Origin: Clostridia bacterium
Lineage (GTDB): Bacteria > Bacillota > Clostridia > Christensenellales > Borkfalkiaceae
Assembly: GCA_017399035.1 (NCBI GenBank)
Contig: JAFQEM010000009.1
Coordinates: 21,006 to 85,005, forward strand
Reading direction: 5' to 3'
DNA: 64,000 nt
Numbering within the stretch: the first letter of the stretch is position 1; every line of letters starts with the position of its first letter. This document shows positions 51,370 to 60,399 of the stretch, piece after piece. The translations under genes and the position numbers were made by a program. Below the pieces are notes generated by a model. It worked only from the letters and a program-made list of their open reading frames with translations. It did no database searches and had not been told where the DNA came from.

Positions 51370-52281
51370 TTAATTTTGGTTTCTCTTGACAAAATCTAAA
51401 ATTTCACTCAATCTGTCAAGGTCGTCTCTCGTGTAATAGTCAATGTAAATTCTGCCTTTTTTATCGTTGCCGATTGCATTTACTCTAGTTCCAAAAACCC
51501 TTTGCATATCAACGATAAGTTCTTTTAATTCAGCAGATAATTCTTGTTTAATTTTCTTTTTAGCCTTTTCTTCGGGTGGCGCAAAATATTCTCTTACTTT
51601 CTTTTCTACGTCGCGCACGGAAAGGCCGTCTTTAATAACGTCTTCAGCAAACTTAACTTGGTCGGCAGACGGCAAAGACCCTAAAGTTCTTGCGTGGCCG
51701 GCAGAAAGTGCGCCGTTTGCAACTAACTTTATAACTTCTGGCGATAAATTTAAAAGTCTCAACGTGTTTGCGATTGCGGGGCGAGATTTGCCTATTCTGT
51801 CTGCAAGTTCTTCCTGCGTCATACCGTAATCTTCCATAAGCGAACGCATTGCAGTTGCCGCCTCTATAGGATTAAGGTCTTCTCTTTGTAAGTTTTCTAT
51901 AAGAGAAATTTCTTTTATTTGACGTTCGTTATAAGTTTTTACAATTACGGGAACTTTCGTGAGCCCTGCTATTTTGCTAGCGCGGAAACGACGTTCACCC
52001 GCTATAATCATATAACGGTCGCCACTTTTATTAACTATAATCGGCATAATAACGCCGTGCTTTGCTATTGACGCAGCAAGTTCTTTAAGAGCCGTTTCAT
52101 CAAAAACTTTACGCGGTTGATTAGGGTTTGCAAAAATAGACGAAACGTCAATTTCCGTTACCCCTTCGCCTTTAGTAGTTGCTGTTGACTCTTCGTCAAA
52201 CAACAAACTCTTGCCGTAATCTTCTTCGGTTTCCGAAAATAATGCGGATAACCCTTTACCTAATCCTCTGTTTGGTTTCAT
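51370..52281 (-). CDS. parB: Chromosome-partitioning protein ParB (Spo0J)
   Basis: 303 residues. The N-terminal ParB/Srx CTPase domain shows NPNQPRKVFDE, SGDRYMIIAGERRFRASKIAG and LIENLQREDLNPIEAA. The central helix-turn-helix DNA-binding part is MTQEELADRIGKSRPAIANT, followed by GALSAGHARTLGSL. It binds CTP, loads on parS sites and spreads as a clamp to start segregation. It follows parA by 25 bp in one operon. Four matching parS sites lie about 3.3 kb away, beyond ftsH. Confidence 0.95.
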   Translation of the reverse strand: MKPNRGLGKGLSALFSETEEDYGKSLLFDEESTATTKGEGVTEIDVSSIFANPNQPRKVFDETALKELAASIAKHGVIMPIIVNKSGDRYMIIAGERRFRASKIAGLTKVPVIVKTYNERQIKEISLIENLQREDLNPIEAATAMRSLMEDYGMTQEELADRIGKSRPAIANTLRLLNLSPEVIKLVANGALSAGHARTLGSLPSADQVKFAEDVIKDGLSVRDVEKKVREYFAPPEEKAKKKIKQELSAELKELIVDMQRVFGTRVNAIGNDKKGRIYIDYYTRDDLDRLSEILDFVKRNQN

Positions 52282-52306
52282 TTAACTTTCTCCGTTGTTT
52301 AATGTG

Positions 52307-53083
52307 TTAATTCTTTTTAACGGGCTGTCTTGATAAAAATTCTTCAGTGAGCGTCAAATACGCTTTTGCACCCGAACATCTAGTGTCGTGTAACATAATA
52401 GGCACACCGTGGCTAGGCGCTTCAGCAAGTCTAATGTTTCTAGGAATTGCAGTTTCAAAAACGCGTTTGCCAAAAAACTTTTTAATTTCCGCAGAAATTT
52501 GACGAGATATTATAGCCCTGTTATCGTTCATTGTAAGAACAACCCCTTCGATTTTTAACGTCGGGTTAAGGTGCTTTACAACAAGTTTAATGGTGTTCAT
52601 CAGTTGACTTAACCCCTCAAGAGCGTAATACTCGCTTTGAATAGGAATTATCACCGTATCGGCAGCCGCTAACGCATTGATTGTCAAAAGCCCAAGAGAC
52701 GGCGGACAATCTATCGTAATAAAATCGTAACTGCCTCTTGCCTTCTCTAGCACACGCTTAAGCACGTGTTCTCTGTCTTTAATGTAAACAAGTTCAACCT
52801 CTGCCCCTGCAAGGTCTATGTTTGACGGCAAAATATCTAGCCCGTCAACGCACGTTTTAACAACGGCGTCTTCAATAGGCATATCGTCAATCATAACGTT
52901 ATAAACCGAATGTTTAACCTCACTTTTAGCAAAGCCTAAACCGCTTGTTGCATTGCCTTGCGGGTCAAGGTCAACAACTAAACATTTATAACCTTTTGTC
53001 GCTAGGTATGCAGACATGTTTACACAAGTGGTGGTTTTACCTACTCCGCCTTTCTGATTTGAAAAAGCAATAATTTTTCCCAT
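52307..53083 (-). CDS. parA: Chromosome-partitioning ATPase ParA (Soj)
   Basis: 258-residue deviant Walker-type ATPase. P-loop KGGVGKTTT at residues 10-18; LVVDLDPQGNATSGLG; FITIDCPPSLGLLTINAL. It works with ParB/parS to position the origin and, in B. subtilis, controls DnaA. The gene order parA-parB with yyaC and parS nearby resembles the origin side of other Firmicute chromosomes. Confidence 0.95.
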   Translation of the reverse strand: MGKIIAFSNQKGGVGKTTTCVNMSAYLATKGYKCLVVDLDPQGNATSGLGFAKSEVKHSVYNVMIDDMPIEDAVVKTCVDGLDILPSNIDLAGAEVELVYIKDREHVLKRVLEKARGSYDFITIDCPPSLGLLTINALAAADTVIIPIQSEYYALEGLSQLMNTIKLVVKHLNPTLKIEGVVLTMNDNRAIISRQISAEIKKFFGKRVFETAIPRNIRLAEAPSHGVPIMLHDTRCSGAKAYLTLTEEFLSRQPVKKN

Positions 53084-53143
53084 ACAACTCTCCTTCGCAA
53101 GTATAATTGCTCTTTTTTCTTAAATGTTAAGTTCTAATACATT

Positions 53144-55240
53144 TTATTCTTCGTCTTTCTTTTCTTCAGACTGGTTGTTAGTATCTTCTTTATTTTCTGT
53201 GGGCTGTCCTGCCTCTTTGTCAATCTTTTCCTCTTCCGTTTGTTTATTTTCGGGAATTATTACACTTTTTGCAGATTTTCTTGCAAAAGGATTTTCTTGA
53301 AGAGTGCGTTCGTTTTCATCCATAAACGCCATGATTTCTTCAACGCCCTTTCCTTCCATAAGCATATCAACTTCTTCGGTAAAAATTGTTTCTCTCTCAA
53401 CTAGTAAGCGCGCCATATTGTCAAGAAGTTTTTTGTTTTCAAACAATAATTTGCGTGCCTTTTGTAATCCACCATCAATAATCAATCTTATTTCTTCGTC
53501 GATAATCGCAGCAGTTTCTTCACTATATGAAACGTGCGACGCCATATCTCTACCGATAAACACCTCTTTATCAGAACCGTAAGAAATAGGACCGACTTTT
53601 TCGCTCATACCCCACTCGGTTACCATAAGTCTTGCGCGTTTTGTTACCATTTGAATATCGCCAGACGCACCTGCGGATATATCTTTTATAATAAGTTCTT
53701 CAGCAACTCTACCACCAAGTGTCATAACGATATCGTCAAGCAATTTTGCCTTGGTTAAATGATTGTCGTCAGTATCCGGTCTTGTCATAGTATAGCCTGC
53801 AGCCTGACCACGGGGTATAATAGAAACCTCGTGCACGGGGTCGCAATGCGGTAAAAGTCTTGCCAAAACGGCGTGCCCTGATTCGTGATATGCCGTAATA
53901 CGCTTATCCGTTTCAGTAACCAACCTGCTCTTCTTTTGCGGACCCATAAGAACTTTATTTATACCTTCATAAAGGTCTTTATTTACGATATATTTTCTAT
54001 TTGCTCTTGCTGCAAGTATAGCCGCTTCATTTAAAAGGTTTTCAAGGTCAGCACCCGAAAATCCGCTAGTCATACGAGCAACAGTTTTAAAGTTTACGTC
54101 AGGCGCTAAAGGTTTATTGCGTGCGTGTACTTTAAGGATTGCCTCTCTTCCGCGAACGTCAGGCGTATTAACGTAAATTTGACGGTCAAATCTACCCGGT
54201 CTTAAAAGTGCTGGGTCTAAAATATCCGCACGGTTAGTAGCCGCCATAACTATTATACCGTCGTTAGTTTCAAAGCCGTCCATTTGTACTAAAAGTTGGT
54301 TAAGCGTTTGCTCTCTTTCGTCGTGGCCACCACCCATACCCGTGCCACGTTGACGACCTACTGCGTCAATTTCGTCAATAAAAACGATACACGGCATGCT
54401 TTTTTTAGCAACGTCAAACAAATCTCTAACCCTTGACGCACCCACGCCGACAAACATTTCAACGAAGTCAGAACCGCTTATTGAGAAGAACGGAACGCCC
54501 GCTTCACCTGCAACCGCTTTAGCAAACAATGTTTTACCCGTTCCCGGAGGGCCCACTAAAAGAACGCCTTTCGGAATACGCGCACCTAGTTCAGAGAACT
54601 TTTTGGGGTTTTTTAGAAAGTCTACAACTTCTGCAAGTTCCGCCTTTTCTTCTTCTGCGCCGGCCACGTCGGAAAATCTCACTTTAAGATTGTGGTTTAC
54701 TCTAGCGTTAGTTTTTGCAAAATTCATTGCGCTCTTCGTTCCGCCCTGAGTTTGCATCATAAGAATAAAGAAAACAACTGCAATTATCAAGCACCCTGCA
54801 ATAGGCAATAACGACGACCAAATTGACCCTTCGTTAGGATTTGTGTAGTTATAATCAATCTTTTTTTCAGTTAACATACTCTCGAGCGTAGAAACGTCTT
54901 GACGAGAATAATTTGTTGTAAAATTAAGAGTTGTGATAACTCTACCGTTTTTAATAAGTTGCATATCAAAATCAACAACGTAAACGTCAAACAAAACGCT
55001 TTTAATTTTGATAGAATCGTAATCAGCCTTGTCTAAAATATTTTTAATATCTGGGGCATCAACGTTGGCAACACCGTCTTTTAAAATTCCAGAATCGCTC
55101 GAAACTGATACTATTGAATAAAATTCCGAGTAATTTACTTCAGTGCGTTTATTAACGCAATTTACTATGGATAAGGCAGCAATAGCAACGACTATAATCG
55201 TAAGAATTATCCATAAAGTCTTTGGCTTTTTTGTTTTCAA
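53144..55240 (-). CDS. ftsH: ATP-dependent zinc metalloprotease FtsH
   Basis: 698 residues when started at the TTG at 55238-55240, which is preceded by AAGGAGATTTTAAC. A longer reading to 55285 lacks this site. Two membrane helices near residues 8-28 and about 130-155 flank an extracytoplasmic domain. The AAA module has GPPGTGKT near 232, [13 protein letters not shown] and SRH-like RFDRQI. The zinc-protease domain has HESGHAVLA near 450. The acidic Glu/Lys-rich tail is non-conserved. It degrades membrane and regulatory proteins and is needed for sporulation in related species. Confidence 0.95.
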   Translation of the reverse strand: MKTKKPKTLWIILTIIVVAIAALSIVNCVNKRTEVNYSEFYSIVSVSSDSGILKDGVANVDAPDIKNILDKADYDSIKIKSVLFDVYVVDFDMQLIKNGRVITTLNFTTNYSRQDVSTLESMLTEKKIDYNYTNPNEGSIWSSLLPIAGCLIIAVVFFILMMQTQGGTKSAMNFAKTNARVNHNLKVRFSDVAGAEEEKAELAEVVDFLKNPKKFSELGARIPKGVLLVGPPGTGKTLFAKAVAGEAGVPFFSISGSDFVEMFVGVGASRVRDLFDVAKKSMPCIVFIDEIDAVGRQRGTGMGGGHDEREQTLNQLLVQMDGFETNDGIIVMAATNRADILDPALLRPGRFDRQIYVNTPDVRGREAILKVHARNKPLAPDVNFKTVARMTSGFSGADLENLLNEAAILAARANRKYIVNKDLYEGINKVLMGPQKKSRLVTETDKRITAYHESGHAVLARLLPHCDPVHEVSIIPRGQAAGYTMTRPDTDDNHLTKAKLLDDIVMTLGGRVAEELIIKDISAGASGDIQMVTKRARLMVTEWGMSEKVGPISYGSDKEVFIGRDMASHVSYSEETAAIIDEEIRLIIDGGLQKARKLLFENKKLLDNMARLLVERETIFTEEVDMLMEGKGVEEIMAFMDENERTLQENPFARKSAKSVIIPENKQTEEEKIDKEAGQPTENKEDTNNQSEEKKDEE

Positions 55241-55598
55241 GTTAAAATCTCCTTCTGCATTATTTAAGAATAGTATACGCAACAAACGTTAAAATAACCT
55301 TGAAGATTGCGCGCAATATATATAATGTTTACATTTTCTCTTTTATAGTATACTATATTCTTCAGTAAAATACAATAGATTTAGCGATTTTATACAACTT
55401 TTTCACAAAATATTTAGAAAAAAGTTTATAGCGATTTTGCGCTATGCTATTTTGTTTTTGTTGCGTATTTTAGCGCAACATCTAAACTATTAAACTAAAA
55501 AACTAAACGCAACAATTTTTTTAAAATTTTTAGTTTTTTTATTTTTTAACGCAAAATTTTTAACTATACGTTTATTTAACAGCAAGAAAAAATAATTT

Positions 55599-55724
55599 AT
55601 GCCGAAATTATGTCAAATATTATATTTTCCAGAAGAAGTTCCACGTGAAACAATGATATGTTTAGTTGAAATAATGAAAAACGGCGGGGATTTATTAGAA
55701 ATTAAGTCAAAATTAGTAAAATAA
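55599..55724 (+). CDS. Possible 41-residue ORF that overlaps a parS site
   Basis: An uninterrupted frame starts at ATG (MPKLCQILYFPEEVPRETMI) and ends with TAA at 55722-55724. It encodes Pro-Arg-Glu-Thr from the parS bases. No clear ribosome binding site is present, and such a short run can arise by chance in AT-rich DNA. It is listed because the gap has no other coding candidate. Confidence 0.25.
   Translation: MPKLCQILYFPEEVPRETMICLVEIMKNGGDLLEIKSKLVK
55637..55652. promoter_or_regulatory. parS site 1
   Basis: AGTTCCACGTGAAACA differs at one or two positions from the Firmicute parS consensus TGTTTCACGTGAAACA. Confidence 0.85.
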
Positions 55725-55883
55725 AAATTGTCATTTTAACGCCGTGAGACAGAATGGCTTAAATTTTTTCTTGGGAAAAATATCGACTATTTTGTCTGAA
55801 AAGAGGCTCGTTCTATCGACAAATAATTAAAATAAACCATTTGCCAAATCAAAATTTTATAAGCAATACCGACGACTTCTAAA

Positions 55884-55899
55884 TGTTTCACGTGGAACA
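55884..55899. promoter_or_regulatory. parS site 2
   Basis: TGTTTCACGTGGAACA, one substitution from the palindromic consensus. Confidence 0.93.
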
Positions 55900-55925
55900 A
55901 TGTGAATTAAAACGAAACAGTAATT

Positions 55926-55941
55926 TGTTTCACGTGAAACA
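55926..55941. promoter_or_regulatory. parS site 3 (perfect palindrome)
   Basis: TGTTTCACGTGAAACA is the exact consensus and a perfect 16-bp palindrome. Confidence 0.97.
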
Positions 55942-55967
55942 AATAAGCATGTTTGACATCATAATAA

Positions 55968-55983
55968 TGTTCCACGTGAAACA
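55968..55983. promoter_or_regulatory. parS site 4
   Basis: TGTTCCACGTGAAACA matches the B. subtilis-type parS sequence. Confidence 0.95.
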
Positions 55984-56110
55984 AATTGAATATAAAGAAC
56001 GATTTTTTTAATATTTTCGCCTAAAACATAACGGAAATTAGTTATAAAAGTTATTCTAAATCAAAAATAGGGGTGTTTTTACATAAATCACAGCCTTTCA
56101 AACAAAAAAA

Positions 56111-56140
56111 ACAGACACCGCATTATATTGCGGTGTCTGT
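56111..56140. terminator. Terminator of the cvpA gene
   Basis: ACAGACACCGCA pairs with TGCGGTGTCTGT over a 6-nt loop, flanked by A/T runs. Confidence 0.8.
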
Positions 56141-56142
56141 TT

Positions 56143-56895
56143 TTACAACATTGTTTTAACAAATTCAATAATATTTGTCGAAGAAATTGTATCAAAAACA
56201 AGTTTATATAGATTTATTTTCTGCACTACGGAAACAAACGCCGTGTTTGCAATTTGCGCAGTAATATTTTGCGTAAAGGGAATAGGTAAGATACCTATTA
56301 TCATAATAACTAGTTCTAAATAAATAATTCCACTCAATAATCCAAGCGTAAACCCTAGCACTCTATCTAAAGTTGCAACTGTTTTTAACGCGTGCAATTT
56401 ATTGATAAATCTACAAATTAAAAAGAACAAGATTTTGAATATAATAAATAGCACTAATACCGATAACACAATTACAATATAATAAGCAAACGTAGGGCAA
56501 ATGATTTGATTTAGTGTTAAATTAGTAGGGATTGATGCGTCGGATGCAAAAGACATTATTATTGACGCAAATAAACCGCCAAGACCCATGCTTGACAATT
56601 TTTCACTAGTTGCTTGTTCTAACGTGGTTGTAGTTATGCTTTCGCCAAAGATTTTAATTAGTGCGCCCTCAAGTTTGACTGCAACTGAAGATACTAGCCC
56701 GTGCTCATTCTGTAAAAAGTTGACAACGCTAGCGCATAAAAGTATTGAAAGCAGTAAACTTAATATAGTACCAAAAAACTTAAAAAACAGTTTTGCAAAA
56801 CCTTTGCTTAAACCGTTTAAGGCAAAAATCATAACGAAAAGAATAGCAACCAAATCAATGCTACTGGGCGATATGCCCGCTAACAATAATTCCAT
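56143..56895 (-). CDS. CvpA-family membrane protein
   Basis: 250 residues with four predicted membrane helices (about 10-30, 33-56, 132-162, 180-205). It shows the family-type start SIDLVAILFVMIFALNGLSKGFAK and a helix pair LDRVLGFTLGLLSGIIYLELV. CvpA-like proteins are needed for colicin V export in E. coli and are widespread with unclear function. It reads towards the parS region and ends at the terminator there. Confidence 0.8.
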   Translation of the reverse strand: MELLLAGISPSSIDLVAILFVMIFALNGLSKGFAKLFFKFFGTILSLLLSILLCASVVNFLQNEHGLVSSVAVKLEGALIKIFGESITTTTLEQATSEKLSSMGLGGLFASIIMSFASDASIPTNLTLNQIICPTFAYYIVIVLSVLVLFIIFKILFFLICRFINKLHALKTVATLDRVLGFTLGLLSGIIYLELVIMIIGILPIPFTQNITAQIANTAFVSVVQKINLYKLVFDTISSTNIIEFVKTML

Positions 56896-57057
56896 AATAT
56901 AATTCCTTTCCGTTTTTACCGCTTTATCATAACATAAAACGAATAATTTTTCAAGGAAATTGACGAAAAATTATATTTTGCTATTTTTAATAAAATAGAA
57001 TACTTTTAATAAAAACGGCAATAACCTATCGGAAAGTAAAATTTAGGAAGTATAATT

Positions 57058-57630
57058 ATGAAATCCAAGGCCTTTTCTTTTAACTCTTTTAGTGATTATT
57101 GCTCGGACGGTATTTTTCAATCGTTATTAGAATGCAATTCAAAAAATCTTAAACCCGTTTTTATATGTATCGGCAGTGATTTAGTTCTTGGCGACAGTTT
57201 AGGTCCGCTTGTTGGCACTATTCTTCGCAGAAAAAATATTAAATCATACGTTTACGGTACGTTAAACTATCCTATAACGGCAAAAGAGGTTGAATATGCC
57301 GGTAAATATCTTAAACAAATGCACCCTGATTCAATATCAATAGCAATCGACGCAGCCGTTGGAAACCCTGACGACGTTGGTCTTATTAGAGTTTTAGACA
57401 AAGGGCTAAAGCCTGGTCTTGGCGTTGACAAAAATCTAGGCGTGGTGGGGGATATAAGCATAATTGCAGTTGTTGCAAGCAAATCTTTGCAAAACTATAA
57501 TTTATTCAATTTAACAAGGCTAAATTTAGTTTTTAAAATGGCAGAAAAAATTGCCGACGGCATAGAAAAATATATTTCTCACGTATCGGCAAGTTCAAAT
57601 TCTTTTATAAAAAACTCATTTGGCGCATAA
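57058..57630 (+). CDS. yyaC: YyaC-like sporulation protein (DUF1256)
   Basis: 190 residues. Family features are the Asp/Gly-rich FICIGSDLVLGDSLGPLVGT near 35-55, VYGTLNYPITAKE, AIDAAVGNPDDVG and a glycine-rich GVVGDISIIAVVA. It resembles the germination-protease-like fold of YyaC. In B. subtilis yyaC lies beside spo0J/soj near the origin, and the same neighbourhood is seen here. It supports an endospore-former. Confidence 0.88.
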   Translation: MKSKAFSFNSFSDYCSDGIFQSLLECNSKNLKPVFICIGSDLVLGDSLGPLVGTILRRKNIKSYVYGTLNYPITAKEVEYAGKYLKQMHPDSISIAIDAAVGNPDDVGLIRVLDKGLKPGLGVDKNLGVVGDISIIAVVASKSLQNYNLFNLTRLNLVFKMAEKIADGIEKYISHVSASSNSFIKNSFGA

Positions 57631-57761
57631 TTTTTTGATATAGCGCATAAATGAAAATTCGTATAAACTATGTATTTATTCAATATTTTAAGGTGAGAAA
57701 GTTTGCAAAAATATTGAAGAAAAGTTGACTATTTTATAAAGGAATATTTTATTTAAAAACT

Positions 57762-57792
57762 AAATGCACGGCAAACATTTTGCCGTGCATTT
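57762..57792. terminator. Terminator between yyaC and gltX
   Basis: AAATGCACGGCAAA pairs with TTTGCCGTGCATTT over a 3-nt loop; it ends both convergent transcripts. Confidence 0.85.
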
Positions 57793-57805
57793 ATGCTTTT
57801 ACATT

Positions 57806-59242
57806 TTATTTCAAAAATTCTATTGAACAATCTATTCTTCTTAAAGTTTCTTCTTTACCCAAAATATCTGCAATTTCTGTTGCTCCGCCAGCGGTTGATT
57901 CAAAGCCGGTGATAGCAATTCTTGTAATCCACAAAAGCGCTTGCTTTTTAATTTCAAGTTTGGCAGAAAGTTCAACTAAAGCGGTGAAGAGTGCGGAATT
58001 ATTCCACTCGCAAACTTGGCTTAAAACTTCCTTTATCTGTGGTAGAATTTTAATCGCTAGTTCTTTTGACGCCTTTTGCTTTTGATTTTCAAAAAGATTT
58101 AAGTCATACTTACCAAATTCTTCTAAAAAGTTAATCTTTTCAGGTATTTCAGAGTAAATTTGAACACGGCCCTTTGATATCGCAAGCAACTTATCTTCAT
58201 CATATTTTCCAAACGCTTTGCTTTCTTTTAAGAAACTATACGCCTTTTCTTTAAATTCTTCAGCGGTCATCTCTTTGATATATTCTCCACTCAACCACTT
58301 CATTTTAGTTTCGTCAAAAATAGCAGGGGATTTACCTATTCCGTCAAGCGAAAAGTTTTCAATAAGTTCGTTTAGGCTCATTTTTTCAACGTTTCCTTTA
58401 GGACTCCAACCAAGCAGAGCAATATAATTTACTATTGCCTCTTTTACGTATCCCTTTTTAACAAAATCTTCATAACTTGCGTCGCCGTTTCTCTTTGAAA
58501 GTTTGTGTTGAGCGTCTTTCATAATGGGTGGCAAGTGTATATAAGTGGGGCGTTCCCAACCGTATGCGTCATACATCAAATTATATTTAGGCGTAGAGGA
58601 AAGATATTCTATTCCACGGATAACGTGCGTGATGCCCATAAGATGGTCGTCAATAACGTTTGCAAAGTTATAAGTGGGCATACCGTCGCTCTTAATTAAA
58701 ATTCCGTCTTCAATATCTTTATAATCAACGTTAATTTCACCATATACCAAATCGGTATATCTACCCACGCCTTCAGTCGGCACATTTTGACGGATTACGT
58801 AAGGTTCGCCTGCATCAATTTTCGCCTGTATTTCTTCTTTAGAAAGGTTTAAGTAGTGCTTATCATAACGCATATTGCCAGAGTCGTCTTTAAGCGTTTC
58901 AATTCTTTCAGGCTTACAAAAGCAGTAATATGCCCCGCCTAATTCAACAAGTTTTTTTGCATATTCAGTATAAATTTCTTTACGCTCGCTTTGAACGTAT
59001 GGTCCGTAATTTCCGCCTACGTCTGGGCCTTCGTCGTACATTATGCCAGAATCACGCATAGTGTCGTATATAATTTGAACAGACCCGTCAACGTATCTTG
59101 CGGTGTCGGTATCTTCAATTCTTAAGATAAAATCGCCACCCTTCATCTTTGAATATAAAAATCCATAAAGCGCAGTTCTCAAACCGCCTATATGCAAATA
59201 TCCCGTTGGGCTGGGGGCAAAACGCGTTCTTACCTTTTCCAT
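57806..59242 (-). CDS. gltX: Glutamate-tRNA ligase
   Basis: 478 residues, class I synthetase. The HIGH-like motif is HIGGLRTALY near residue 18, and the KMSKS-like motif is KLSKRNG near 247. The zinc-binding Cys cluster of some members is seen only in part (YYCFCKPERIE). It charges tRNA-Glu and, in many Firmicutes, also tRNA-Gln. radC follows upstream and overlaps closely (3 bp gap). Confidence 0.95.
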   Translation of the reverse strand: MEKVRTRFAPSPTGYLHIGGLRTALYGFLYSKMKGGDFILRIEDTDTARYVDGSVQIIYDTMRDSGIMYDEGPDVGGNYGPYVQSERKEIYTEYAKKLVELGGAYYCFCKPERIETLKDDSGNMRYDKHYLNLSKEEIQAKIDAGEPYVIRQNVPTEGVGRYTDLVYGEINVDYKDIEDGILIKSDGMPTYNFANVIDDHLMGITHVIRGIEYLSSTPKYNLMYDAYGWERPTYIHLPPIMKDAQHKLSKRNGDASYEDFVKKGYVKEAIVNYIALLGWSPKGNVEKMSLNELIENFSLDGIGKSPAIFDETKMKWLSGEYIKEMTAEEFKEKAYSFLKESKAFGKYDEDKLLAISKGRVQIYSEIPEKINFLEEFGKYDLNLFENQKQKASKELAIKILPQIKEVLSQVCEWNNSALFTALVELSAKLEIKKQALLWITRIAITGFESTAGGATEIADILGKEETLRRIDCSIEFLK

Positions 59243-59245
59243 ATT

Positions 59246-59977
59246 TTATTCTCCTTGGCTCATTAAAATTTTGTTTAAATCGGCGCTCCGTTTAATTTCG
59301 GATAGCCTATAATTGTGATGATAACTGTAAAAATTTTCATCAGACACGATAACGTGGTCAACAAGTTGAACGTTATGTAGATTGCATAATAAATTTATCT
59401 GTTTTGTCGTGCTGTCATCTTGCTCGCTAGGGAAGGTATTTCCACTAGGATGATTGTGAGCAATAATGGCAAAAGTAGGCTTGTGCAATGCAATAACGTT
59501 TGCAATTTCCGTTACGTCCGCACTCACGCTGTCCTTTTGTCTATCGCCAAACTCAATAACCGCCTTTTCCTTATAATTTTTATCTAGCAAAAACAATAAA
59601 AATTTTTCGTTTTCAAGCCCTTTCAGCCTTTCTGACAACACGCCTTTTATTGCATTAAAACTCAACATTTGGCGTTTAGGTTTTTCTTTACGGGCAATTT
59701 GTTTTATAATGGTTGCCGTAAGCAATATTTGAGTTGCAATTTTATCACCTACGCCACTGACCGCCTTAAGTTCTTTTGCCGTTGCATTAAAAACGTTATC
59801 AAGCGAACCAAACGTTCTTATAAGCCTATGCGCAATATCGTTAGTATTTTTACGCGGTACAGAATAAAACAACATAATTTCTAACAGTTCGTGTTCAGAA
59901 AAAGCGTCGGGGTTATTCAAAAATTTTTCAATCATTCGCGCGCGGTGTCCTGCGTGCAAATTTTCTCCGTTGTTCAT
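59246..59977 (-). CDS. radC: RadC-family JAB-domain protein
   Basis: 243 residues: an N-terminal helix-hairpin-helix part (about 55-90, AKELKAVSGVGDKIATQIL) and a C-terminal JAB/MPN metal site HNHPSGNTFPSEQDD near 174. Despite the name, RadC is not proven to act in repair. It is the promoter-proximal gene before gltX. Confidence 0.92.
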   Translation of the reverse strand: MNNGENLHAGHRARMIEKFLNNPDAFSEHELLEIMLFYSVPRKNTNDIAHRLIRTFGSLDNVFNATAKELKAVSGVGDKIATQILLTATIIKQIARKEKPKRQMLSFNAIKGVLSERLKGLENEKFLLFLLDKNYKEKAVIEFGDRQKDSVSADVTEIANVIALHKPTFAIIAHNHPSGNTFPSEQDDSTTKQINLLCNLHNVQLVDHVIVSDENFYSYHHNYRLSEIKRSADLNKILMSQGE

Positions 59978-60066
59978 ACGGTTTTATTGTAACACAAAAC
60001 ACAAAAAAAACAAAATAAATATATTGTTTTTACATTAAAAAGTGGCAATAAAATTATATATATAGT

Positions 60067-60122
60067 ATAATACAAGAAGTGAAGCGCTTGCTTGCAAAGA
60101 TGCAGAACTTCGCCGTGTTTCA
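60067..60122 (+). repeat. Direct repeat, copy 1
   Basis: 56-nt segment that starts ATAATACAAGAAGTGAAGCG. Copy 2 is at 60215. Both contain GCG-TTTGC-TT-GCAAA-GA-CGC-type hairpins bounded by GAAGT and ACTTC. Confidence 0.85.
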
Positions 60123-60214
60123 AACTGAAGTGTAAAAACAATTTAGTTTTTACAGTAAAACGACAGTTTTACAAATGTTTTACGTTAGTTAAAACATTTA
60201 ACTTCTTATAGTTT

Positions 60215-60270
60215 ATAATACAAGAAGTGAAGCGTTTGCTTGCAAAGACGCAGAACTTCGCCACGTTTCA
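60215..60270 (+). repeat. Direct repeat, copy 2
   Basis: Differs from copy 1 at four positions in 56 (148 bp apart). In copy 2 the GCGTTTGC / GCAAA..CGC pairing is perfect, while copy 1 has one G-T wobble and one mismatch. Gap 59978-60399 otherwise has no gene. Confidence 0.85.
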
Positions 60271-60399
60271 TAAAAACGGCAAAATTTTGAGTTTTTGAAA
60301 AAAAGTTTTAGTTACCGCAGTATCGCTACGGCAAAGCCATGCCATTTAGAACATAATAAATAATAAAGTTAAAATAACATATTATATTTAGGTGAGTTT

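Larger units (their letters stand above)
55286..56110. other. AT-rich non-coding centromere region with four parS sites
   Basis: Apart from the parS cluster (55637-55983) and a doubtful short frame, nothing coding is seen. No DnaA-box cluster was recognised, so the origin itself is not shown to be here. Confidence 0.7.

Noticed and set aside
55286-56110. oriC
   Set aside because: parS sites are clear, but no DnaA-box cluster or dnaA/dnaN genes are seen in the window.
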